Position numbers and translations under genes: made by a program. DNA of 64,000 nucleotides from JANNPJ01 sp965200525. Lineage in GTDB: Bacteria; Actinomycetota; Actinomycetes; Actinomycetales; Kineosporiaceae. Under the pieces are notes generated by a model. It was not told the DNA's origin. It saw only the letters and a program-made list of their open reading frames with translations, and did not search any database. The stretch covers positions 5,580,001 through 5,644,000 of the forward strand of contig OZ241368.1 of assembly GCA_965200525.1 (NCBI GenBank), read 5' to 3'. Shown in pieces: positions 24,320 to 33,159 of the stretch; the stretch's first letter is position 1; the number at the start of each line of letters is the position of its first letter.

Positions 24320-25492
24320 TCAGACGCCGGTCATCACGTAGATCGGTTCCTTGATCCCGACGGTCCGGGCGAAGTTGGCCAGCCGCATCGCCGCGGCTTC
24401 GGTCAGCCGCTCGCCCCGGCGGACCAGAGTCAGCCCGTTCACCGTCTGGATGTCCGAGTCGAGCAGCATGCCCGGCCGCATCTGGGCCACGGTCAGCTCG
24501 CGCAGCACGCCCTGCGGGGCCAGGTGCTTGGCCGACTCGGCCAGCGCGTCGAGCATCGGCCCCGGGAAGTGGCCGGTCTGGGTGAGCAGGTAGACCGCCC
24601 GGGCCAGGTGACCGGTGGCGTCGATCATGGCCAGCAGGGCGAGCCCGGCCCGCAGCAGCAGCTCGGCGTCCTCGATGTCGGCCTCGACCGGCGGCCCGAT
24701 CCAGGCGGTCGCCTCGGCCGGCGCGGTGGGCGGGCGGACCGGCTGGTGACCGACCCAGGCGGCGACGTCCTCGAGCCGGGGGATCCGCTCCAGCAGCTGC
24801 CGGGCCGTGTCCGGGTGGGCCAGGTAGACGTCGAGCTCGTCGGTGTCGAGCACGCTGCCGGTCCGGGCCCGCTCCAGCACGTCACCGGGTACTGCGACGC
24901 AGCCGATCTGGCTCAGCATCGTCGCCAGCGGCAGCCGCCAGTCGGTGATCCCGAGTTCGGCCGCGGCCCGGTCGACCAGGCCGCGGACCCGTTCGGTCCG
25001 GGTGAGGGCTTCCTGGCTGGAGAGCGAGAGCAGGTCGGTGAGGACGCCGACCGCGCCGAACAGGGTCCGCTCCAGCAGCTCCCGCTCGGCCTGGACCAGC
25101 CGGTGCTGCTCGACCGCGGCGATCAGGGCGGTCTCCAGTTCGGCCGCGCCGCACGGTTTGGTCAGGAACCGGAACAGGTTGCCCCGGTTCACCGCGTCGA
25201 TCGTGGAGGCCAGGTCGGCCTGGCCGCTCAGCAGCAGCTGGACCGCGTCCGGGTCGATCTTCTTGACCTGGCCCAGGAACTCGGCGCCGTTCATGGTCGG
25301 CATCATCATGTCCGAGACCACCACCGAGAACGGCGTGCCCAGCTCGACCGCGTGCTTCACGACGGCCAGGCCGTCCGCCCCCGAGTTGGCCGTGACCAGC
25401 TGGAAGCGGCCGTGCAGGGCCCGCCGGTAGCCGTCCAGAATGTTGGGTTCGTCATCCACCATCAGGATCCAGGTGGTGCTCGTTTCGGTCAT
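24320..25492 (-). CDS. Response regulator with degenerate HD-GYP-like output domain
   Basis: The protein has 390 residues from the ATG at 25492, just after AGGGAA. The receiver domain spans 1-125: DDEPN, phospho-acceptor D61 in VVSDMMMPTMNG, and the KPC lysine. The output region (about 155-250) aligns with HD-GYP features: TERVRGLVDRAAAELG, LATMLSQIGCVAVPGDVL and LAHPDTARQLLERIP. The first His is Thr, and HDIG is replaced by SQIG, so metal binding and c-di-GMP hydrolysis are probably lost. A C-terminal section of about 70 residues follows. It lies divergent from the REC-HDOD/kinase pair, its likely partners. Confidence 0.82.
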   Translation of the reverse strand: MTETSTTWILMVDDEPNILDGYRRALHGRFQLVTANSGADGLAVVKHAVELGTPFSVVVSDMMMPTMNGAEFLGQVKKIDPDAVQLLLSGQADLASTIDAVNRGNLFRFLTKPCGAAELETALIAAVEQHRLVQAERELLERTLFGAVGVLTDLLSLSSQEALTRTERVRGLVDRAAAELGITDWRLPLATMLSQIGCVAVPGDVLERARTGSVLDTDELDVYLAHPDTARQLLERIPRLEDVAAWVGHQPVRPPTAPAEATAWIGPPVEADIEDAELLLRAGLALLAMIDATGHLARAVYLLTQTGHFPGPMLDALAESAKHLAPQGVLRELTVAQMRPGMLLDSDIQTVNGLTLVRRGERLTEAAAMRLANFARTVGIKEPIYVMTGV

Positions 25493-25644
25493 TTCCCTGC
25501 CATCCGGTTCGTCCGTTCGATGGATGCCCGGCTCGTGGGGTTCATCCCGACCCCGGTCCCGACGAGACGTAATGTAGTCAACTCTGTACGCACGGTAATA
25601 CATGCCCTGCCGACGAGTTGACGAAGCACGGACTGGGGGACCCT

Positions 25645-26868
25645 TTGCCTGACGTCGAAACCGCTGACCGGGGGGCGGGCCGGCGCGTGCTCTTCGTCGA
25701 CGACGAGCCGCATCTGCTGGCCGGCCTGCGCCGGATGCTGCGCCCGCAACGCGACCGGTGGGACGTGTCGTTCGCGTCGTCCGGGATCGAGGCCCTGCAC
25801 CTGCTGGACAGCGAACCGGTCGACGCGATCGTCTCGGACATGCGGATGCCCGGCATGGACGGCGCCCAGCTGTTGGCCGCGGTGCAACGCAAGCACCCGG
25901 CCACGGCCCGGATCATCCTCTCCGGCCAGGCCGACCTGGAGAGCGTGCTGACCGTGATCCGCTCGGCCCAGCAGTTCCTGGCCAAGCCCTGCGACGTCGA
26001 CGTCCTCACCGGCACCGTCGACCAGGCCCTCAAGGTGCAGAAGCTGCTGACCGACCCGGCCCTGCGGGATCTGATCGGCGGGGTGATCTCGCTGCCGGTG
26101 CTGCCGGCCGTCTATCACGACCTGGTCGCCCTGGCCGACTCGCCCAAGATCGACCCGGCCGCTCTTAGCGCCCTGCTGGAGGGCGACGTCGCCGCCAGCA
26201 CCCAGCTGCTCAAACTGGCCAACTCGGCCTTCTTCGGCCTGCCCGAGCCGATCGCCTCGGTCGAGTCGGCCGTCTCCCTGCTCGGGGTCGACAACCTCCA
26301 GGCCCTGCTGCTGGCCGGCTCCCTGTTCCAGGTCGACGAGCCGCCGTCCCGGGTGGCCGAGGTCGGCCAGTTGCGCGACCTGGCCCTGCGCCGGGCCGCG
26401 ATCGGCCGCTCGATCGCGATCCGGGAGGGCTGGCTGCGGCACGAGCGCAACCTGGCCGTGCTCTCCTGCATGCTGCGCGACGTCGGCGGGCTGGTGCTGG
26501 CCGAGGGCCTGCCCGAGGCGGCGGCCGAGCTGACCCGGGCGATCGCGGCCGAACCGGGCACCGGGAGGGCGGCCGACCCGACCCGCCGCGCCCAGCTCGA
26601 GGTGGCCGCCTACGGCTGCACCGTCCCGCAGGCCAGCGCCTACCTGCTGGGCCTGTGGGGGTTCGCGCCGGCCGTCGTCCACACCATCGCCGGGCAGCCG
26701 GTCACCGATCCGGGGCCCTGGACCACCCGGCTGGAGCAGGTGCTCGGCTTCGCCCACCTGCGGGTGCTCGACCCGGACGGCACGCTGCCCCGGGCGCCCG
26801 ACCCCTACCTCACCGCGGAGCGGCTCCAGGTCTGGAACGACGCCGCCGACGAGGTGTTCTCCCGATGA
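25645..26868 (+). CDS. Response regulator with HDOD domain
   Basis: The protein has 407 residues from the TTG at 25645 (GGGGGA upstream); another TTG at 25618 would add nine residues and cannot be excluded. The receiver domain has VDDEPH, phospho-acceptor D65 in VSDMRMPGMDG, and KPCD. The HDOD domain (about 130-330) shows LPVLPAVYHDLVALADSPK, LLEGDVAASTQLLKLANSAFFG and SVESAVSLLGVDNLQALLL. HDOD is a non-catalytic relative of the HD domain used in signalling. Its stop overlaps the kinase start (ATGA), so it is probably that kinase's direct partner. Confidence 0.9.
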   Translation: MPDVETADRGAGRRVLFVDDEPHLLAGLRRMLRPQRDRWDVSFASSGIEALHLLDSEPVDAIVSDMRMPGMDGAQLLAAVQRKHPATARIILSGQADLESVLTVIRSAQQFLAKPCDVDVLTGTVDQALKVQKLLTDPALRDLIGGVISLPVLPAVYHDLVALADSPKIDPAALSALLEGDVAASTQLLKLANSAFFGLPEPIASVESAVSLLGVDNLQALLLAGSLFQVDEPPSRVAEVGQLRDLALRRAAIGRSIAIREGWLRHERNLAVLSCMLRDVGGLVLAEGLPEAAAELTRAIAAEPGTGRAADPTRRAQLEVAAYGCTVPQASAYLLGLWGFAPAVVHTIAGQPVTDPGPWTTRLEQVLGFAHLRVLDPDGTLPRAPDPYLTAERLQVWNDAADEVFSR

Positions 26869-28931
26869 CCGATCCGGTCACGGTGTCGGTCAGCGGTCAG
26901 CCGATCGGTACCGACGTCGAGCGTCTGCTGCGCAGCGTCGTCGACTCGCTGGACGGCCGGATGGTCATCCTGGACGTCGCGGGCCGGATCATCGGCACCA
27001 ACCGGCTGTGGGACGACTTCGTCCGGGCGATGGCCTGGACCGGGGATTCCGGGATCGGCGCCGACTTCTTCGTCCTGATCGAGTTGCTGCGCGGTGACCT
27101 GCGCAAACTGCTGTCGGCGGCGACCCGGGCGGTGCTCTCCGACGGTGCCGAGCAGTCCTCGGTGAAGGGGTACCTGCCGGTCGGCAACCGGGGTGAGGAC
27201 GTGATCGTCCGGCTACACCCGATCCACGACCACGAGACCGCCCGGGCCGTGGTCACCATGATCGACATCACCGAGGCGATCCGGACCCAGCGCGACCTGC
27301 GCCGGATCACCGACCAGGCCCAGCTGCTGGCCCTGGTGGCCGAGCACACCGACAACGCGGTGGTGATCTCGGACGCCGAGGGCCGGATCGAGTGGGCCAA
27401 CGAGGCGTTCTGCCGGATGAGCGGCTACACCTCGCACGAGCTGCTCGGCCTGCGCCGGCAGGACCTGATCCACGGCCCGTTCGTGGAGTCGGCCGAGTTC
27501 CGGGAGTTCGCCGACGCCCTCGAGCAGGGGCGCCCGGCGGTGATCCAGTTCCCGACCGTGACCCAGCAGGGCCGGCCCTACTGGGTGCACGTGGAGACCC
27601 AGCCGATCAAGGAGGACGGCCGGCTGGTCCGGTTCGTCAACGTCGAACGGGACATCACCGAGCAGCGGGCCGCCGACGAGAAGCTGCGCGCCGCCACCCG
27701 CCGGGCCCAGCAGCTGGCCGACCAGCTGCGAGCCGAGAAGACCCTGCTGAGTGAGGTTCTCGGCTCGATCCCGCACCTGGTCTACTGGAAGGACGCCGAC
27801 CTGCGCTACACCGGGGTGAACCAGGCCTTCCTGGCCCTGCGCGGGCTGGACGGCGAGCGGGCCGTGGTGCAGCGCACCGAGGCCGAGCTGAGGCGGCCCG
27901 ACGAGCTCTCGGCCCGGCTGGCCATGATCGAGCCGCAGGTGCTGGACACCGGCGAGGCGGTCGCCAACCAGCGGCTGCTGCTGACCCGGCCCGATCAGCC
28001 GGCGGTCAGCCTGCTGCTGAGCGTGTTGCCCCGGCTGGACGAGGACGGCGTCGTCCAGGGCGTGATCGGGGTGGCGGCCGACGTCACCCACGTGACCACC
28101 CTGGAGCAGCAGCTGGCCCAGGCCACCCGGCTGGAGTCGATCGGCCAGCTCGCGGCCGGCATCGCGCACGAGATCAACACCCCGGTGCAGTACGTCTCGG
28201 ACAACACCCGGTTCATGGCCGAGACCTTCGGCGGCGTGCTGACCGCGCTGCGCTCGATGGAGGTGCTGGCCGCGGGCGAGGGTCCGGTGGCGGCCGAGCT
28301 GAAGACCACCCTGGCCGCGATCGACCTGGAGTTCATCGCCGAGGAGATCCCGAGCGCGCTCAGCCAGTCGCTGGAAGGGCTCGGCCGGGTGGCTCAGATC
28401 GTCCGGGCGATGAAGGACTTCTCCCATCCGGGCACCGGCCGGGCGGCGGCCGACCTGAACCGGGCGGTGGAGAGCACGGCCCAGGTCTCGCGCAACGAAT
28501 GGCGGTACGTGGCCACCCTCGACCTGGATCTGAGCCCGGACGTCGGTCTGGTGCGCTGTTTCGAGGGCGAGCTCAAGCAGGTGCTGCTCAACATCGTGGT
28601 CAACGCGGCCCAGGCGATCGCGGGCGAGCGTGAGCGCACCGGCGGGCACATCCTGGGCAGCATCGAGATCAGGACCGAGCGGGTGGACGGCGGCGTCCGG
28701 ATCACCGTCACCGACGACGGGCCGGGCATGCCGGACGACGTCAAGCACCGGATCTTCGACCCGTTCTTCACCACCAAGCCGGTCGGCCAGGGCACCGGGC
28801 AGGGGCTGAGCATGGCCTACGCGGTGATCGTGCAGAAGCACGGCGGCAAGCTGGCGGTGCGCTCGGAGCCCGGGGCCGGCTCGACCTTCGTCATCGATCT
28901 GCCCGACGACCCGGACGGCCCCGCGCTGTAG
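26865..28931 (+). CDS. PAS-domain sensor histidine kinase (soluble)
   Basis: The protein has 688 residues and no membrane segment, so it is probably cytoplasmic. There is a PAS-like region at about 20-135, a clear PAS domain with PAC at about 150-275 (NAVVISDAEGRIEWANEAFCRMSGY...FVNVERDITEQR), and another at about 290-410 (LVYWKDADLRYTGVNQAF). The kinase core follows: H box GIAHEINTPVQYV (H435), N box NIVVNAAQAI, G boxes DDGPGMP and GQGLSMAYAV. The short coiled coil before the H box is typical. It is translationally coupled to the REC-HDOD gene. The stimulus is unknown. Confidence 0.93.
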   Translation: MTDPVTVSVSGQPIGTDVERLLRSVVDSLDGRMVILDVAGRIIGTNRLWDDFVRAMAWTGDSGIGADFFVLIELLRGDLRKLLSAATRAVLSDGAEQSSVKGYLPVGNRGEDVIVRLHPIHDHETARAVVTMIDITEAIRTQRDLRRITDQAQLLALVAEHTDNAVVISDAEGRIEWANEAFCRMSGYTSHELLGLRRQDLIHGPFVESAEFREFADALEQGRPAVIQFPTVTQQGRPYWVHVETQPIKEDGRLVRFVNVERDITEQRAADEKLRAATRRAQQLADQLRAEKTLLSEVLGSIPHLVYWKDADLRYTGVNQAFLALRGLDGERAVVQRTEAELRRPDELSARLAMIEPQVLDTGEAVANQRLLLTRPDQPAVSLLLSVLPRLDEDGVVQGVIGVAADVTHVTTLEQQLAQATRLESIGQLAAGIAHEINTPVQYVSDNTRFMAETFGGVLTALRSMEVLAAGEGPVAAELKTTLAAIDLEFIAEEIPSALSQSLEGLGRVAQIVRAMKDFSHPGTGRAAADLNRAVESTAQVSRNEWRYVATLDLDLSPDVGLVRCFEGELKQVLLNIVVNAAQAIAGERERTGGHILGSIEIRTERVDGGVRITVTDDGPGMPDDVKHRIFDPFFTTKPVGQGTGQGLSMAYAVIVQKHGGKLAVRSEPGAGSTFVIDLPDDPDGPAL

Positions 28932-28995
28932 TCCCCTAGCATCTGCGGGGCGCCGCACGGCCTGGTGCGGTCACGGTCTGAGGGAGAGGCTCCAC

Positions 28996-29829
28996 GTGGA
29001 GTTGGTTCACAGCGGCAAGGTCCGGGACGTCTACCGGGACGGCGAGGACATCGTGCTGGTGGCGTCCGACCGGGTGTCGGTCTACGACGTGATCCTGCCC
29101 ACCCCCGTTCCCGGCAAGGGCAAGATCCTCACCCAGCTCTCGCTGTGGTGGTTCGAGCAGCTCGCCGACATCGTCCCGAACCACGTCATCTCCCAGGACG
29201 TTCCCGAGCAGTGGGCCGGCCGGGCGATCCGCTGCCGGTCGCTGAAGATGGTCCAGGTGGAGTGCATCGCCCGGGGGTACCTGGCCGGGCTCGGGCTCAA
29301 GGAGTACGAGCGTGACGGCGCCATCTCCGGGACGCCGTTGCCGGCCGGCCTGGTCGAGGGCTCGAAGCTGCCGCAGCCGATCTTCACGCCGACGACCAAG
29401 GCCACCGAGGGCCACGACGAGTTCCTCGACTACGCCGACGTGATCGCCGACCTCGGCCCCGACCTGGCCGAGCGACTGCGCGACCTCACCCTGGCCGTGT
29501 ACACCCGGGGGGCCGAGATCGCCGCCCGCAGCGGGGTGATCATCGCCGACACCAAGCTCGAGTTCGGCCTGGCCGCCGACGGCACGCTGGTGCTGGGCGA
29601 CGAACTCCTGACCCCGGACTCGTCGCGGTTCTGGCCGGTCGACGACTGGAAGCCCGGCGGCGCCCAGCACTCGCTCGACAAGCAGTTCGTCCGGGAGTGG
29701 TCGAACAGCACCGGCTGGGACCGGACCTACCCCGGGCCCGAGGTACCGGACGAGATCGTGGCCGCCACCCGGGACCGCTACGTCGACGTCTACCAGCGCA
29801 TCACCGGCCGGACCTGGCGCGAGGACTGA
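28996..29829 (+). CDS. purC: Phosphoribosylaminoimidazole-succinocarboxamide synthase
   Basis: The protein has 277 residues from a GTG at 28996 with GGGAGAGG upstream. It is the ATP-dependent SAICAR synthase of purine biosynthesis, joining CAIR and aspartate. Family motifs are HSGKVRDVY at the ATP-binding strand, SDRVSVYD, VECIARGYLAGLGLKEY, ADTKLEFGL, GDELLTPDSSRFW and SLDKQFVREW. A possible -10 (TAGCAT, 28936-28941) and a small hairpin (28953-28970) lie in the 64-bp leader. No other pur genes are next to it, only a phosphoribosyltransferase 57 bp on. Confidence 0.97.
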   Translation: MELVHSGKVRDVYRDGEDIVLVASDRVSVYDVILPTPVPGKGKILTQLSLWWFEQLADIVPNHVISQDVPEQWAGRAIRCRSLKMVQVECIARGYLAGLGLKEYERDGAISGTPLPAGLVEGSKLPQPIFTPTTKATEGHDEFLDYADVIADLGPDLAERLRDLTLAVYTRGAEIAARSGVIIADTKLEFGLAADGTLVLGDELLTPDSSRFWPVDDWKPGGAQHSLDKQFVREWSNSTGWDRTYPGPEVPDEIVAATRDRYVDVYQRITGRTWRED

Positions 29830-29873
29830 CCGAACCGGTCGAGTACCGATCGAGGAGCGGCCGGGCGGTCCGG

Positions 29874-29879
29874 TAGATT
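29874..29879 (+). promoter_or_regulatory. -10 hexamer TAGATT for a leaderless phosphoribosyltransferase transcript
   Basis: TAGATT ends seven bases before the ATG at 29887, and no ribosome-binding site intervenes. Confidence 0.5.
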
Positions 29880-29886
29880 CCCGGCC

Positions 29887-30387
29887 ATGGCCGATGGTGA
29901 GTCGCAGCGCGAGGTCCTGACCTGGGAACTGTCCGGGGTGGCGGCCCGGGAGGTCGCTCAGCACGTGGTCGACAGCGGGTACCGGCCGGACCTGGTGATC
30001 GCGATCGCCCGCGGTGGCCTGATCCCGGCCGGGGCGATCGCCTACGCCCTCGGGATCAAGGCCGCCGGAACACTCAACGTCGAGTTCTACAGCGACATCG
30101 AGGAGACCCTGCCCGACCCGGTGGTGCTGGCCCCGCTGCTCGACACCGATGCCCTGGTCGGGCGCAAGCTGTTGGTGGTGGACGACGTCGCCGACTCGGG
30201 CCGGACGCTCGACCTGGTACTCGGCCTGCTGCGGGTGCACACCGCCGACGTGCGCTCGGCCGTGCTCTACACCAAGCCGCGAACCATCGTTCAGCCCGAC
30301 TACTCCTGGCGGGAGACCGACCTCTGGATCAACTTCCCGTGGTCGACCCAGCCGGTGATCGAGGCGCCGGCGGCGGCCGAGCGGTAG
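29887..30387 (+). CDS. Phosphoribosyltransferase (type I)
   Basis: The protein has 166 residues. The PRPP-binding signature is LLVVDDVADSGRTLDLV, at about residues 95-112; the pyrophosphate loop IAIARGGLIPAG lies near position 40. The layout resembles small actinobacterial xanthine/guanine-type phosphoribosyltransferases. It is placed after purC, which suits nucleobase salvage, but the base used cannot be read from the sequence. The transcript appears leaderless. Confidence 0.9.
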   Translation: MADGESQREVLTWELSGVAAREVAQHVVDSGYRPDLVIAIARGGLIPAGAIAYALGIKAAGTLNVEFYSDIEETLPDPVVLAPLLDTDALVGRKLLVVDDVADSGRTLDLVLGLLRVHTADVRSAVLYTKPRTIVQPDYSWRETDLWINFPWSTQPVIEAPAAAER

Positions 30388-30411
30388 ATCCGGACTGTCG
30401 GTGGGCGTGGG

Positions 30412-30417
30412 TAGCCT
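30412..30417 (+). promoter_or_regulatory. -10 hexamer TAGCCT for the MoxR/VWA operon (leaderless)
   Basis: TAGCCT ends seven bases before the ATG at 30425, with no Shine-Dalgarno. This suggests the operon has its own promoter and its first gene is leaderless. Confidence 0.45.
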
Positions 30418-30424
30418 GCCGGGC

Positions 30425-31522
30425 ATGGCGGATGGATCGAGCGGGTCGAGCCGGGTGAGCGCCGGGTGGATCGCGGGCCCGGTGAAGGGGTCGGCTGCGG
30501 CGCCCGGCAGTGCTCGCGCGGCCCTGGCCGACCCGGCCGCCGCGGCCCAGCGGGCGGCCGACCGGGTGGCCCGGGTCAGCGCCGGCCTGATCGAGCTCGA
30601 CCAGTGGCTGTGCGACCAGATCCGGGCCGGGCTGGCCCAGCACCCGCCGGGGCCGCCGGCCGATCGCCGGTCGGCCGGCCCGGGCCGGGCCGCTCCCGAT
30701 GCGGCGGGCGGGTTGTTCGAGACCATCGCGGCCCGGATGGTCGATGCCCAGGCGCCCGGGATCGCCGCCCGGCTACGCCGGCTGCCGGCCGTGCTGGCCT
30801 CGGGGGAGGGCTGGCACGAGCGGCTGCTGGAGCAGTACGCCCAGTTGCGCCTGCTGGTCCGGGCCCACCAGCGGCTGGCCGAGCTGCCGCCCCCGCTGGC
30901 CGCGGTCGTGCGCAGCCACGTCGGCTATCCGGTGGCCAAGGCCGAGGTGCTGGCCGGGCCGGCGGTCCGCGGCACCTGGTCGGTGCTCGACCAGGTCGAC
31001 ACGCAGGACGACCAGCTCACCCGGCGCCGGGTCTGGCTGGAGTCGGACTCGGGTCGGCCGGCCACCGTGATCTCTTTCGCCCGCAACGGTTTCGGGTCCA
31101 CCACCGCCGGTCTGGACGACTCGCTGATTCCCGGCAGCAGCATCCAGGCCGACCTGCACTTCTACCCGGACGGCGTGCGGGCGCTGGTCGGTGACCGGAT
31201 CGGTGAGCCCGGGCCGCTGGCCGGGCTGCACCGGCTGAGCATCGCCGAGGCCCTGCACGTGTACGCGGCCGCGCTGGCGGCCGACCCGTGGACGGTGGTC
31301 CGGCCGGTGCTGCTGGGCGCGGTGGTTCCGGTCCGGCACGGCGGGCGCTGGCTGCTGCGGGAGGCCGACGGCACCGGGCTGCCGCTGGCGGCCACGGTCG
31401 GCACACCCTGGCGGGTGATCGCCTGCAGCGGCGGCGAACCGGTGACCGTACTCGCCGACTGGTCGCCCGAGGGGCTGGTCCCGCGATCCTTGATCGGCCG
31501 GTACGAGCTGGTGGCTCTGTGA
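30425..31522 (+). CDS. SWIM-family accessory protein lacking the SWIM zinc finger
   Basis: The protein has 365 residues from the ATG at 30425; a GTG at 30401 would add eight. It matches the C-terminal part of the SWIM zinc-finger family proteins that open this type of operon: RVSAGLIELDQWLCDQIRAGLA, AARMVDAQAPGIAARLR, TRRRVWLESDSGR, and a closing CSGGEPVTVLADWSPEG. Full-length relatives carry an N-terminal CxC...CxH finger; here only two isolated cysteines exist, and the N terminus is Ala/Gly/Ser-rich. The finger is not encoded upstream either, as the preceding frame is a phosphoribosyltransferase. The stop overlaps the next start (GTGA). Family recall, not a search, underlies the comparison. 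Confidence 0.75.
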   Translation: MADGSSGSSRVSAGWIAGPVKGSAAAPGSARAALADPAAAAQRAADRVARVSAGLIELDQWLCDQIRAGLAQHPPGPPADRRSAGPGRAAPDAAGGLFETIAARMVDAQAPGIAARLRRLPAVLASGEGWHERLLEQYAQLRLLVRAHQRLAELPPPLAAVVRSHVGYPVAKAEVLAGPAVRGTWSVLDQVDTQDDQLTRRRVWLESDSGRPATVISFARNGFGSTTAGLDDSLIPGSSIQADLHFYPDGVRALVGDRIGEPGPLAGLHRLSIAEALHVYAAALAADPWTVVRPVLLGAVVPVRHGGRWLLREADGTGLPLAATVGTPWRVIACSGGEPVTVLADWSPEGLVPRSLIGRYELVAL

Positions 31523-33159
31523 CGCCGGCGAGCCCGGCCGCGCCGGTGACTCCGGCCGCGCCGGTGAACCCGGCCGCGACGGTGAGCTCGGCGCCGGATC
31601 GGGCCGGGGCGCCGGAACGGTCCGGGCCGGACTGGTGGCAGGAGCTGGCGGTGCTGGCCCTGCTGGGCACCGATCGCCGTCCCGACGTCGATCGCGGGTC
31701 GTTGCCGGGGCCGGTGGCCGGCCCGGCCGCCCGGCTGACCGGCGATCCGGCCGGTCTGCTGCTCGACGTCGCCGCGCTGGCGGTCAGCTACCGCCGGGCC
31801 GGGCCGAGCGCGACGATGGTCGACGCCGAACCCGACCGGGCGCCGGCCGAGCGGGCGGTGCGAGCTCCGGGCCGGGTCGGGGCCCTGCTGGAAGAGTTCC
31901 GGCCCGGGCCGTGGCCCGGCCTGGACCCGTCCCGGGCCGCGATGACCAGCTACTGGTGCCGGGCGGTGGCCGAGGCCGGCCTGGTCGCGCCGGACGCCCA
32001 GCTGCCGGAACTGCTGCGGGTGGCGGCGGCCCAGCCCGTGCTGCGGCCGGCGGCCGGCCTGGTGCTGGGCGAGCGGGGCCGGTGGCTGGCCGAGCTCAAC
32101 CCGGCCTGGGCGGCGGCCCTGGAGATGCCCGACGAGCCCGACCTGGACGACGTCGAGGGCTGGCGCGCGGCCGGGCTCAAGCGGCGCGCGACCTGGCTGC
32201 GGGCCGCTCGCCGGGCCGACCCGGCCGCGGCCCGGGCCGTGCTGGCGGCGGGCTGGGCGGCCGAGCCCTGGCCGAACCGGGTGGCCTTCCTGGGCCTGCT
32301 GGTCGAGGGGCTGAGCCGGTCCGACGAGGCCTTCCTGGAGGCCGCCCTCGACGAGGCCGAGCCGGGCAGCCGCACGGCCGCGGCCGCCGTCCTGGCCCGG
32401 CTGCCCGAATCGGCCTTCGGGGACCGGATGCGCGCGCGGGCCCGGGCTCTCGTCCGCCGCGAGCGCGGCCTGCGGCGGCACCGGCCGGTGATCGACGTCC
32501 CCGACCAGCTCGACCCGGCCGGGGTGCGCGACGGCCTGAGCGACAGCCCGGCCGGCCCGCCGCTGCCGCTGCCGGCCCGCCGCCAGTGGTGGCTGGAGCA
32601 GATCGTGGCCGCGACCCCGCTGGACGTCTGGCCGGCCCTGCTCGGGGTTGGCCCGGTCGAGGCGGTGGGCACGAGTTTCGACGAGTTCGTGCAGGCCCCG
32701 ATCCGGGCCGGCTGGGCCCGGGCCGCCGTGCGGCAGCAGAACCGCGAGTGGGCCCGGGCCGTGCTCGGCACCGGCACCCAGCTCCTGGTCGGGGAGCTGC
32801 TCCCGCTGCTCGACGACGAGCAGTTCGCCGGCGTGCTCGGCGAACGGCTCGTCGCCCTGCCCGCGGCCGGCCTGGAGGCCCTGGTCGGCTACCTCGGCGC
32901 CCGGCCCGGGCCCTGGCCTGCGGGGCTGGCTGACGCCGTCCTGGACTGGCTGCTGGAACGGACCGGCGAGATCGGCCCGGCCACCGAGCCGGCCCGGGCC
33001 CTGCTCGAGCTGATCTCGTTCCGGTTCCCGTACACCGACGCCGGCTCCGAGGTCGCGGCAGCCGCGGGTGGCGTGCTCGACGACCGCTGGCGAGCCCGGC
33101 TGTCCGCCGTCGCGGTCGCTCTGTCCGACCGCAGCCGAATTCACCAGGAGCTCCGATGA
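31519..33159 (+). CDS. DUF5691-family protein of the MoxR/VWA operon
   Basis: The protein has 546 residues; the GTG start overlaps the upstream stop. After a Pro/Ala repeat (TPASPAAPVTPAAPV) it has the characteristic WWQELAVLALLGTDRRP, followed by an almost wholly helical, Leu/Ala/Arg-rich body resembling HEAT-like repeats (RAADPAAARAVLAAGW, LPLPARRQWWLEQIVA, FRFPYTDAGSEV near the end). DUF5691 genes occur next to MoxR ATPase and VWA genes in many bacteria. No catalytic motif is evident, and a scaffold or adaptor role is only an inference. Confidence 0.8.
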   Translation: MTPASPAAPVTPAAPVNPAATVSSAPDRAGAPERSGPDWWQELAVLALLGTDRRPDVDRGSLPGPVAGPAARLTGDPAGLLLDVAALAVSYRRAGPSATMVDAEPDRAPAERAVRAPGRVGALLEEFRPGPWPGLDPSRAAMTSYWCRAVAEAGLVAPDAQLPELLRVAAAQPVLRPAAGLVLGERGRWLAELNPAWAAALEMPDEPDLDDVEGWRAAGLKRRATWLRAARRADPAAARAVLAAGWAAEPWPNRVAFLGLLVEGLSRSDEAFLEAALDEAEPGSRTAAAAVLARLPESAFGDRMRARARALVRRERGLRRHRPVIDVPDQLDPAGVRDGLSDSPAGPPLPLPARRQWWLEQIVAATPLDVWPALLGVGPVEAVGTSFDEFVQAPIRAGWARAAVRQQNREWARAVLGTGTQLLVGELLPLLDDEQFAGVLGERLVALPAAGLEALVGYLGARPGPWPAGLADAVLDWLLERTGEIGPATEPARALLELISFRFPYTDAGSEVAAAAGGVLDDRWRARLSAVAVALSDRSRIHQELR

